Origin: Bog-473 sp963791995
Lineage (GTDB): Bacteria > Actinomycetota > Acidimicrobiia > Acidimicrobiales > RAAP-2
Reading direction: 5' to 3'
NCBI GenBank assembly: GCA_963791995.1
Contig: CAWBUQ010000022.1
Span: 220,156-284,155, forward strand
DNA length: 64,000 bases
Of this stretch, positions 28,124 to 35,415 are shown piece by piece; positions within the stretch are counted from its first letter, which is position 1, and each line of letters starts with the position of its first letter. A program made the position numbers and the translations under genes. The notes below the pieces were generated by a model that was not told where the DNA came from, searched no databases, and saw only the letters and a program-made list of their open reading frames with translations.

Positions 28124-29008
28124 TCATTGGTCGGGGAAACCGAAGACCCGCTCGGTGCGGCGCTCGGTCAGCTCGGCCAGGGGGAGCGGAACCCCGAGCT
28201 CGCCGCCCAGCTCCCTGATGGCGGCCAGGTCCTTGAGGGCCGTGTCGGCACCGGCGCGCATGGCGTCGAGCAGCCCGGCGTCGGTGCCGGGGGGCCAGGG
28301 CTCGGCCGTCGTGCGGAACATCAGCCGTGAGGCACCGCCGATCCGCTTGTCGCTCTCGCTCGTCGCCTGACCGAGCTTGAGGAGGTCGATGCCGGCCGCC
28401 TCGGCGAGCTCCTGGGCCTCGAAGGCGGCGAGCCACGATCCGTAGGTGATGAGGTTGCGCGCCAACTTGGCGGCGAGCCCGGCTCCGGGAGGGCCCATGT
28501 GGAGCACGAGGCAGCTGATCACGTCGAGCACCGGGCGAACCTGGTCGACCTCTTCGGCCGAGCCGCCGATCATGCAGACGAGGTCGCCGGCGGCCGATGC
28601 GTCCGGACCGCCGCTGACGCCGCAGTCGACGACGCTGACAGCGTGCTCGGCACCGGCGGCGCGCAGTTCGAGCAGCGAGGCGGTGGGGATGGTGCTGACG
28701 ATGACGACGGCGGTGCCCGGTGCCGCACCGGCGAACACACCGTCGGCCGCCGTGAGCACGGCGTGGACCTGGGCGTCGCTGAAGACCGCGACCAGGACGA
28801 CGTCGGATCGGGCGGCGAGCGCGGCGGCCGTCGCCGCCACGCCGGCCCGTTCCCGGAACGGCGCGGTGGCCTCCTCCCGGACATCGCAGACCGTGACGCT
28901 GACACCCGCCCCGGCGAGCGAGGACGCGATGCCGCCACCCATGAGGCCGAGGCCGATGACCCCGACGCGGGGGACGGGTGCTGTCTCGGTGTTTCCGTTG
29001 TTCTGCAC
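28124..29008 (-). CDS. NAD(P)-dependent 3-hydroxyisobutyrate dehydrogenase-like protein
   Basis: 294 residues from GTG 29008. The Rossmann start RVGVIGLGLMGGGIASSLAG is the beta-hydroxyacid dehydrogenase signature; DCGVSGGPDASAAGDLVCMIGG is the substrate loop, and the conserved Lys is in GAGLAAKLARNLITYGSW. A C-terminal helical domain follows. The family oxidises beta-hydroxyacids or reduces related aldehydes. It is the first gene of the leftward operon and diverges from the gene at 29091 across 82 bp that carry the repeat operator, so control is probably shared. Confidence 0.84.
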   Translation of the reverse strand: MQNNGNTETAPVPRVGVIGLGLMGGGIASSLAGAGVSVTVCDVREEATAPFRERAGVAATAAALAARSDVVLVAVFSDAQVHAVLTAADGVFAGAAPGTAVVIVSTIPTASLLELRAAGAEHAVSVVDCGVSGGPDASAAGDLVCMIGGSAEEVDQVRPVLDVISCLVLHMGPPGAGLAAKLARNLITYGSWLAAFEAQELAEAAGIDLLKLGQATSESDKRIGGASRLMFRTTAEPWPPGTDAGLLDAMRAGADTALKDLAAIRELGGELGVPLPLAELTERRTERVFGFPDQ

Positions 29009-29058
29009 GCGGCCCAACCTTCCAGCTCGACGGTGCCCCCTACCGTCGGGCACTAGAT

Positions 29059-29090
29059 TTGGACAAGTGTCTGGACTATAGTCTGGACGT
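29059..29090. promoter_or_regulatory. Divergent operon control region with three 12-bp-spaced TGGAC repeats
   Basis: TGGAC occurs at 60-64, 72-76 and 84-88 (add 29000), an exact 12-bp period. Within them are the palindrome GACTATAGTC (29074-29083) and the imperfect GACA-AG-TGTC (29062-29071). TATAGT (29077-29082) is a good -10 for the rightward gene, whose ATG is at 29091, so a bound repressor would cover the promoter. The TetR gene in the rightward operon is the obvious candidate regulator. Confidence 0.6.
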
Positions 29091-29813
29091 ATGACCGAAC
29101 GCAACGGCGAAGGCACCGGCGAGGACGGCGGGCGTCCCGACTACGCGGGCCCGTTCGACCCGCGGTTCGACTACGAGGATCTCTCCAAAGAGGCGCTGGT
29201 GCGCCTGGTGCGCGAGTACGCGTTGATCGTGCACCTCCTCGACCGCTCCATGTGTGCCGCCATCGGGCTCCGCTACGGCGCCGAGGCGGTCAAGGAGCTG
29301 GCGATCGAGGAGTGGGCCGGCGCCAGCCCGGTCTACGGCGAGCGGCTGCGCCAGATCATGAACATCGAGGGTGACGGTGTCTCGGCCATCTTCAAGGTCC
29401 TCCAACTCGACCCCGGCTTCCCGCACCACTACCTCGACGTGCACTACGAGGTGGTCGATGAGACGCACGGCTACTTCGAACTGGCGTACTGCGGCGCGCT
29501 GATGGACGCCGAGCCCTTCGGGGACGTCATGGTGACGAACATGTGCCACCACATTGAGGACGGCACGTTCGACGTCACGGCCCAGGCGATCAACCCCAAG
29601 GCGCACATCCGCCACGTGCACCGTCCGCCCCGTGTGCCCTCGGACCGCATGCCGCACTGTCGCTGGGAGCTGGTGATCGAGGACGAGACCGAGACGCTGC
29701 CCGAGAAGGACATCACCAAGATCACGCGGGGCACGACGGCGGCCACCTTCGCCTTCCCCGAGATGAAGGACGGCACGCCGCACCTGCCGGTCCGGATGCG
29801 GGGCGGGGCCTGA
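29091..29813 (+). CDS. Conserved hypothetical protein at the head of the P450 operon
   Basis: 240 residues, no signal or membrane segment. Features: FDYEDLSKEALVRLVREYAL, an IGLRYGAEAVKELAIEEW block, the central FPHHYLDVHYEVVDETHGYF, and MCHHIEDGTFDVTAQAINP followed by KAHIRHVHRPPR. The His/Cys-rich centre and the LDR-x-W-like helix recall a family found beside hydrolase and P450 genes in mycobacteria, including proteins of the DUF6125 type; I am not certain. Start ATG 29091 is 8 nt after the -10 TATAGT, giving a nearly leaderless message. A role linked to the operon substrate is inferred from position. Confidence 0.6.
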   Translation: MTERNGEGTGEDGGRPDYAGPFDPRFDYEDLSKEALVRLVREYALIVHLLDRSMCAAIGLRYGAEAVKELAIEEWAGASPVYGERLRQIMNIEGDGVSAIFKVLQLDPGFPHHYLDVHYEVVDETHGYFELAYCGALMDAEPFGDVMVTNMCHHIEDGTFDVTAQAINPKAHIRHVHRPPRVPSDRMPHCRWELVIEDETETLPEKDITKITRGTTAATFAFPEMKDGTPHLPVRMRGGA

Positions 29814-29816
29814 TCC

Positions 29817-30456
29817 GTGTTCGACCCCGTGGACACACGCACCGCGCCCGCGGCCGCGCCCGTCGAGCGCGTCGGCACGGCCGGTCCGCCGCCATCTCTC
29901 CGAGCGCCAGGCCGAAGTGATGGAGCGCCTGCTGGAGGCGGCGGCGGGGAGGCCGAGGAGCGGCCGTACGCGGAGATCTCGGTGCGGACGATCGCCAAGC
30001 GGGCGGGCGTGGCGCCGGCCACCGCCTACACCTACTTCTCGGGCAAGGACCACCTGCTCGCCGAAGTGCTGTGGCGTTGCGTGGAGGCGGCGCCGCATCT
30101 CGTCGACCTCACCCTCGACCTGCCCGAACGGGTGGCGGACACGGCGCGCACCATGGGGTTCGCGGCCATGGGTCCTGCGGCGGTCGCCGCGTGCACGACG
30201 GCGCTTGCTGGCCGACGGGCCCGACGTCAAGCGCGTGCGGGCCCGCATCGGCGCCGAAATCGGGCGGCGGCTCGCCGCCGCGCTCGGCACCGGGACCGAT
30301 CCGGCGGTGTTGCCCGTGCTGCAGGTGACCTACACCGGCGCGTTGCTCAGCGCCGGCATGGGACACCTCGACTTCGATGCCATCCCGGCTCTCATGGCCG
30401 ACGCCACCGCGTTGATGACGGCGGCAGCGGACGCAGGAGCGGGAGGGGCGCGGTGA
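29817..30456 (+). CDS. TetR-family transcriptional regulator (about three frame breaks)
   Basis: Restored across breaks near 29885, 29945 and 30205, the protein reads RRHLSERQAEVMERLLEAAA, then EERPYAEISVRTIAKRAGVA and PATAYTYFSGKDHLLAEVLW, the TetR HTH with its YTYF turn. The C-terminal ligand domain ends ALMADATALMTAAADAGAG. It follows the unknown gene by 3 bp and overlaps the P450 start (GTGA). In mycobacteria a TetR-like gene stands at the same place in the CYP123/CYP51 cluster. It is the likely repressor of the 29059-29090 operator; the ligand is probably a pathway substrate or CoA ester (inference). Confidence 0.78.
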
Positions 30457-31652
30457 CCACGGTGGCGCCGCTGGCCTACAGCCCTTACGACTACGCCATC
30501 CACGAGGACCCGTATCCGACGTACGCCCGGTTGCGGGCCGAAGCGCCGGTCTTCTACAACGAGCGAGCTCGACTTCTTCGCCTACGCGCGCCATGCCGAC
30601 GTGCTGGCCGCGTTCCGCGACGTCGACCACTACTCCAACGCCTACGGCGTCAGCCTCGACCCGGCCGCCTTCGGGCCGGACGCGCACCGGGCCATGTCCT
30701 TCCTCGCCATGGACCCGCCGATGCACACCCGTATGCGCTCCATCGTCGGGCAAGAGCTTCACGCCGCGGCGGGTGGCCGCCATGGAGGAGGGCATCCGGC
30801 GGTTGGCGGTGTCGCACCTCGAGCGCGGCGCTCGACGCCGGGAGCTTCGACTTCATCGGCGACTTCGCGGGTCGCCTACCGATGGACGTGATCTCCGAGC
30901 TGGTCGGTGTCCCGTCCTCGGACCGGGCCGAGGTGCGCCGCCTGGCCGACCTCCTCGTGCACCGCGACGAGGGGATGAACGACATCCCGCCCGAGGGCCT
31001 GGAGGCGGCGCTGACGCTGGCCGGCTACTACGCCGAGATGGTGGCCGACCGCCGTCGTCACGAGCGTGACGACCTGACGTGGTCGCTGTTGCAGGCGGAC
31101 ATCGACGGCGACCGGCTGAGCGACGACGAGGTGATCGGCTTCTTGTTCCTCCTCGTCGTCGCGGGCAACGAAACCACGACCAAGCTGCTCGGCAACGCCT
31201 GGTACTGGGGATGGCGCAATCCCGATCAACGGGCCAAGCCGCTGGGCGATCCGGCATGGGTGCCCAGGTGGGTGGAGGAGACGCTGCGCTACGACACCTC
31301 GACCCAGATGCTGGTGCGGGTGACGCGCCAACCCGTGCGCGTCCAGGGCATCGACATCGACGCCGGCCAACGCGTGCTCCTGCTCATCGGGTCGGCCAAC
31401 CGGGACGAGGTGGTGTTCCCCGATCCGGAGGCCTACGACCTCGAGCGCAGCACGCAGGAGCTGGTCAGTTTCGGCAGCGGCCGCCACTTCTGCATGGGCG
31501 CCGCGCTGGCCCGCATGGAGGCCCGGGTGGCGCTGGCCGAGCTGGCGCAGCGGGTGCGGGACTACGACGTCGACCCCGACGGCGTGGCGCGGGTGCACTC
31601 CATCAACGTGCGCGGCTTCGCCGCGCTCCCGACCACGGTGACCCCGCGGTGA
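30453..31652 (+). CDS. Cytochrome P450, CYP123-like by context (frame breaks)
   Basis: About 400 residues from GTG 30453. Frame breaks near 30565, 30770 and 30830 interrupt the N-terminal third, where ELDFFAYARHADVLAAFRD and MSFLAMDPPMHTRMRSIVG must be joined. Later features are intact: LLVVAGNETTTKLLGNAW (I-helix oxygen-activation Thr), EETLRYDTSTQML (ExxR), and FGSGRHFCMGAALARMEARV with the heme Cys. It is followed by SDR, CYP51 and ferredoxin in the same order as the mycobacterial CYP123 operon, which is the basis for CYP123-like. The substrate is unknown. Confidence 0.83.
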   Translation: MTTVAPLAYSPYDYAIHEDPYPTYARLRAEAPVFYNERARLLRLRAPCRRAGRVPRRRPLLQRLRRQPRPGRLRAGRAPGHVLPRHGPADAHPYALHRRARASRRGGWPPWRRASGGWRCRTSSAALDAGSFDFIGDFAGRLPMDVISELVGVPSSDRAEVRRLADLLVHRDEGMNDIPPEGLEAALTLAGYYAEMVADRRRHERDDLTWSLLQADIDGDRLSDDEVIGFLFLLVVAGNETTTKLLGNAWYWGWRNPDQRAKPLGDPAWVPRWVEETLRYDTSTQMLVRVTRQPVRVQGIDIDAGQRVLLLIGSANRDEVVFPDPEAYDLERSTQELVSFGSGRHFCMGAALARMEARVALAELAQRVRDYDVDPDGVARVHSINVRGFAALPTTVTPR

Positions 31653-31662
31653 CGGCGCGCTG

Positions 31663-32458
31663 ATGCCTCGTTTCGAAGCCGCGCCCGAGCGTCGGCCGAC
31701 GGTCGTGACCGGTGCGTCGTCGGGCATCGGCGCCGCCACGGCGCGCCGACTGGCCGAGGCCGGCCATCCGGTCGTGCTCGGCGCCCGTCGTACCGAGACG
31801 TGCGAGGCGATCGCTGCCGGCATCCGGGACGAGGGCGGCGACGCGGCCGCCTTCCACCTCGACCTGGCAGATCCCGCCTCCATCGCGTCGTTCGCCAAGG
31901 AGGCGCTGGGACGCGTTCGGGCCAGTGGAGGTCCTGGTGTCGAACGCGGCGCGCATCCAGCCTGGGACGGCGCTCGAGACCGCCCCCGAGGATTTCGAAG
32001 AGGTGCTCCGGGTCAACGTGGGCGGCGCACATCGCCTCGTGCGCGCCTTCGGCGCGGGGATGGTGGCGCGGCGCCGGGGCGACCTGATCTTCGTCACCTC
32101 CGACGTGGTCGCGCATCCCCGCCCCCGCATGTCCGCCTACGTGGCCTCGAAGTGGGGACTCGAGGGATTCGTCACCGCGTTGCAGATGGAGCTCGAGGGA
32201 ACCGGCGTGCGTGCCATCGTCGTGCGCCCGGGACCCACGCTGACCGGCATGGGCATGGACTGGGATCCCGATGTGACCGTCGACGTCCTGGCTGAGTGGA
32301 CGCGCTGGGGCCTGGCCCGCCACTCCGCGTTCTTGCGTCCAGACGGCGTCGCGCTGGCCATTGCGCACGCCATGGCCGCGCCACGGGGGACGCACCTGAG
32401 CGTGATCGAGGTGCAGCCCGAAGCTCCGCTCGACGAGAAGGAAGAGAAAGCACCATGA
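31663..32458 (+). CDS. Short-chain dehydrogenase/reductase (one frame break)
   Basis: About 264 residues. Rossmann motif VVTGASSGIGAATARRLAEA (TGxxxGxG), NAG variant SNAARIQPGTALE, catalytic Ser region LIFVTSDVVAHPR and YVASKWGLEGF (YxxxK). A single-base frame break near 31920 lies between EALGR and FGPVEVLVSN. The C-terminus ends EAPLDEKEEKAP and overlaps the CYP51 ATG (ATGA). In mycobacteria the corresponding gene also sits between the two P450s. It may oxidise or reduce a hydroxyl made by a neighbouring P450. Confidence 0.84.
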
Positions 32459-33835
32459 CGACCGAGACGACGCTGCGCGAGCCCCCCCGGGTTTCGGGTG
32501 GCGAGGCCGAGAACGGCCACCTCGACGAATTCGAGCCGCGACCCGATCGCGCTGATGGCGCGGGTACGTGCCGAGTGCGGCGACGTCGGCGAATTCACCA
32601 TCGGTGGCCGCGACGTGGTCCTCCTCACCGGGGCCGGGGCGAACGAGTTCTATTTCCGGGCTCCCGAGGAACAGCTCGACCAGGCCGAGGCGTACCCATT
32701 CATGACACCCATCTTCGGGTCCGGGGTGGTCTTCGACGCCCCGCCGGAGCGCCGGCGCGAAATGCTGCACAACCAGGCGCTGCGTGACAAGTTCATGCGG
32801 GGCCACGCGGCGACCATCGCACGCGAGGTCGAGCAGATGGTCGCCGGGTGGGACGACGAAGGTGAGATCGACCTGCTGGACTGGTTCGCCGAACTGACCA
32901 TCTACACGTCGTCGGCCTGCCTCATCGGGCCGCGCTTCCGCCAGGAGCTCGACGGTCGCTTCGCGCAGCTGTACCACGACCTCGAGCGGGGGACCGATCC
33001 GATCGCCTACGTCGACCCCTACGCCGACATCGAGAGCTTCCATCGGCGTGACGCGGCGCGCGAGGCACTGGTCGAACTCGTGTCGGGGATCATGGACCGC
33101 CGCGCCAGCGGGCCAACGCCGGCCGAGGGCGAGGCCGACCTCCTGGACATCTTGATGTCGATCCGCGAGGAGGACGGCTCGCCGCGCTTCAGTGCAGACA
33201 CGGTCACCGGCATGTTCATCTCCATGATGTTCGCTGGCCACCACACCACGTCGGGCACGGCGGCCTGGACGCTCATTGAGCTCTTGCGCCACCCAGAGGA
33301 GATGGCCGTGGTCCGCACCGAGCTCGACGCGCTCTATGCCGACGGCTCCGAGGTGAGCTTCCAGGCACTGCGCGAGATCCCGCATCTCGAGTCTGCGCTC
33401 AAGGAAGCCCTGCGGTTGCACCCGCCGCTCATCCTCCTCCTGCGCGTGGCCATGGAGGACTTGGAGTACGGCGGATACCAGATCGCGGCCGGCAAGTTCG
33501 TCGGGGCCAGCCCGGCCATCTGCAACCGGATCGCCGAGGACTTCCCGGACCCGGACGACTTCGTGCCGACGCGGTACCTCGAGCCCCGCGAAGAGGACCG
33601 GGCCAATCCGTGGACCTGGATCCCCTTCGGAGCCGGCCGGCACCGCTGCGTCGGCGCCTCCTTCGCCATGATGCAGCTCAAAGCCATCTTCTCGGTGCTG
33701 CTGGCGGGTTGGGAGTTCGAGGCGGCGCAGCCTCTCGACAGCTACCGCAACGACCACTCGAAGATGGTCGTGCAACTCGAGCAGCCGTGCCGGGTCCGCT
33801 ACCGGCGCCGGCGCGAGGCGGCGTCGCACTCATGA
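32455..33835 (+). CDS. cyp51: Cytochrome P450 CYP51 family (sterol 14-demethylase-like; one frame break)
   Basis: About 459 residues. The I-helix MFAGHHTTSGTAAWTLIELL is the CYP51 signature (HHT in place of the usual GxET). SALKEALRLHPPLILLLRVA (ExxR), DPDDFVPTRYLEPREEDRA and FGAGRHRCVGASFAMMQLKA (heme Cys) follow, and the end SYRNDHSKMVVQLEQPCRVR is very close to Mycobacterium tuberculosis CYP51. CYP51 removes the 14-alpha-methyl of lanosterol-type sterols. One frame break near 32537 (before RDPIALMARVR) is needed to join the start. The ferredoxin gene directly after it is the likely electron donor. A CYP51-first sterol pathway is not shown here, so the true substrate is open. Confidence 0.9.
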
Positions 33836-34026
33836 GGATCGTCGTCGATCGCGACCTGTGCCAGGGCCACGCTGCGTGTGAGGGCGAGGCGCCGACGGTG
33901 TTCTCCGTGTCGAAGAAGGGGGACCTCACCGTCCTCCAGCCCGAGCCGCCCGAGGAGCTGCGCGAACAGGTCCTCCTCGCGGTGAAGTACTGCCCCACCC
34001 ATGCGCTGTCCATAGAGGAGGACTGA
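33832..34026 (+). CDS. Small 3Fe-4S ferredoxin, partner of the P450s
   Basis: 64 residues: MRIVVDRDLCQGHAACEGEA, with a later CPTHAL. The C-x2-H-x2-C...CP pattern (His replacing the second Cys) is the 3Fe-4S type used with actinobacterial P450s. The ATG overlaps the CYP51 stop. It supplies single electrons to CYP51 and perhaps to the first P450; the reductase is not in this window. Confidence 0.92.
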   Translation: MRIVVDRDLCQGHAACEGEAPTVFSVSKKGDLTVLQPEPPEELREQVLLAVKYCPTHALSIEED

Positions 34027-34031
34027 CGACG

Positions 34032-34601
34032 ATGCCTGCCTACCCGCGTGCCGAGCTCGAAGAGATGGTCGAGCGCTGGCTCGAAGCCAACCGCCAGGGC
34101 GAGGCCAAGAAGGATTGGCGTCACATGGCCGACCTCTACACCGAGGACGCCACCTACGGCTGGAACGTCGGACCCAACGATGAGTTCATGGCCGTCGGCC
34201 GCGACGAAATCCGCGAGATCGCACTCGGCCTGGAGATGGCGGGGCTCGAAGGTTGGACCTACCCGTACCAGAAGGTGCTGATCGACGACCAACAAGGTGA
34301 AGTGCTCGGTCTGTGGAAGCAGGTGGCCGACGCCACCCGTGGCGACGGCACCAACTACGAGATCGCGGGTCTGGGTGGGTCATGGTTCCGCTACGGCGGC
34401 GACTTCAAGTGGTCGTGGCAGCGCGACTTCTTCGACGTGGGCAACGCCGGCGCGACGTTCATGGCGATGATCAAGGACGGCACGCTCCTGCCGGGCATGC
34501 AGCAGCGCATGGAACGGGCCATGGCAAAAGAGCGCCAACCCGGCCACTACCCCCTCGGCGCGGCGCCGGTCGGGTTGTGGGAAGTGCCGACCGGGTCCTA
34601 G
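34032..34601 (+). CDS. NTF2/SnoaL-like protein
   Basis: 189 residues, cone-shaped NTF2 fold pattern: an initial helix (RAELEEMVERWLEANRQGE), DWRHMADLYTEDATYGWNVG, GRDEIREIALGLEM and a beta-sheet half with GWTYPYQKVLIDDQQGEVLG and GGSWFRYGGDFKWSWQRDF. Family members include ketosteroid isomerase-like and polyketide cyclase-like enzymes. It starts 5 bp after the ferredoxin and ends the operon. A similar-size gene follows the ferredoxin in the mycobacterial cluster, from memory. An enzyme or binding protein for the pathway intermediate is the likely role. Confidence 0.75.
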   Translation: MPAYPRAELEEMVERWLEANRQGEAKKDWRHMADLYTEDATYGWNVGPNDEFMAVGRDEIREIALGLEMAGLEGWTYPYQKVLIDDQQGEVLGLWKQVADATRGDGTNYEIAGLGGSWFRYGGDFKWSWQRDFFDVGNAGATFMAMIKDGTLLPGMQQRMERAMAKERQPGHYPLGAAPVGLWEVPTGS

Positions 34602-35359
34602 ACGGACCGAGGCCGGCCGGGCGCTTCCGGCGCCGATGGCGCGGCGGGCTGCCGGTAGGGGGGAAACGAGCCGGCCAGGCGCGCTGCGACCTCCATTCGG
34701 TCCGCGCCGCTCAGTGGTCCAGCGGCCCGCAATGCGCGGGGCAGGACCCGTGGCCAGGTGACGAGGACGCCGTCCATGACGAAGGGCCGGGCCGCGAGCG
34801 GGAGCTCGACGCCGGTGAAGCACAGTGCGGCGTGGACGGGGATCGACGTGGTCCCCGAGGGGTCCCGATTCAGCACGTCCTCGACGGCCGAGCGTTGCTG
34901 CAACGCCGACACGAGCAGCCTGCTCTCGTCGCGGCGCCCGACGGTGAGGATTTGTCGTGGGGTGAACCAGCCGCCGACCTGCCGCCGCGCCAGGCGGCCG
35001 TGGTAGTGCTTGGCGTCGATCACCCACACCCCGCTCGCCACGACGACGAGGTGGTCGAGGTTGCGTCGGCTTCCCTTGAGGCGCCGGTCGTGTAGCACCA
35101 CACCGTCTGCGCCGACGACGCGCTCGATGCGCCGCCCGACGAGCGCCTCACCCTCGGCCCCGCGGGCCCATGCCTGCGTCGAGGGCCTCGGGCCGGCGAG
35201 CACCCGTACCACCAGAGCCAGCCGCCCGAAGCGAGACCGCCGACGAGCGTCGTCGCGGGCAGCGCGGCGTTCGTATTCGGCCCGCGCCGACGCGCCGGCG
35301 GTTCCGGGCGGGCGTGCCGCATCCAGACCTTCCCCGTGGTGGTCCGCCTCGTCACGCAC
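34598..35359 (-). CDS. NERD (nuclease-related) domain protein
   Basis: 253 residues from GTG 35359. The N-terminal ~75 residues are Arg/Glu/Ala-rich with a short hydrophobic piece (FGRLALVVRVL). The NERD core has WARGAEGEALVGRRIERV, LHDRRLKGSRRNLDHLVVV, GVWVIDAKHYHGRLARRQVG (restriction-endonuclease-like D...D/E-x-K) and VHAALCFTGVEL. The family is related to archaeal Holliday junction resolvases and restriction nucleases, with unknown targets in actinobacteria. The stop overlaps the end of the SnoaL-like gene, so the two converge. The start is uncertain. Confidence 0.78.
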   Translation of the reverse strand: MRDEADHHGEGLDAARPPGTAGASARAEYERRAARDDARRRSRFGRLALVVRVLAGPRPSTQAWARGAEGEALVGRRIERVVGADGVVLHDRRLKGSRRNLDHLVVVASGVWVIDAKHYHGRLARRQVGGWFTPRQILTVGRRDESRLLVSALQQRSAVEDVLNRDPSGTTSIPVHAALCFTGVELPLAARPFVMDGVLVTWPRVLPRALRAAGPLSGADRMEVAARLAGSFPPYRQPAAPSAPEAPGRPRSV

Positions 35360-35415
35360 CCGCGTCGTCCTCCCGTGACCGTCTGCTCGGGACCGAACGG
35401 TCGCGGTCGGGCCTC

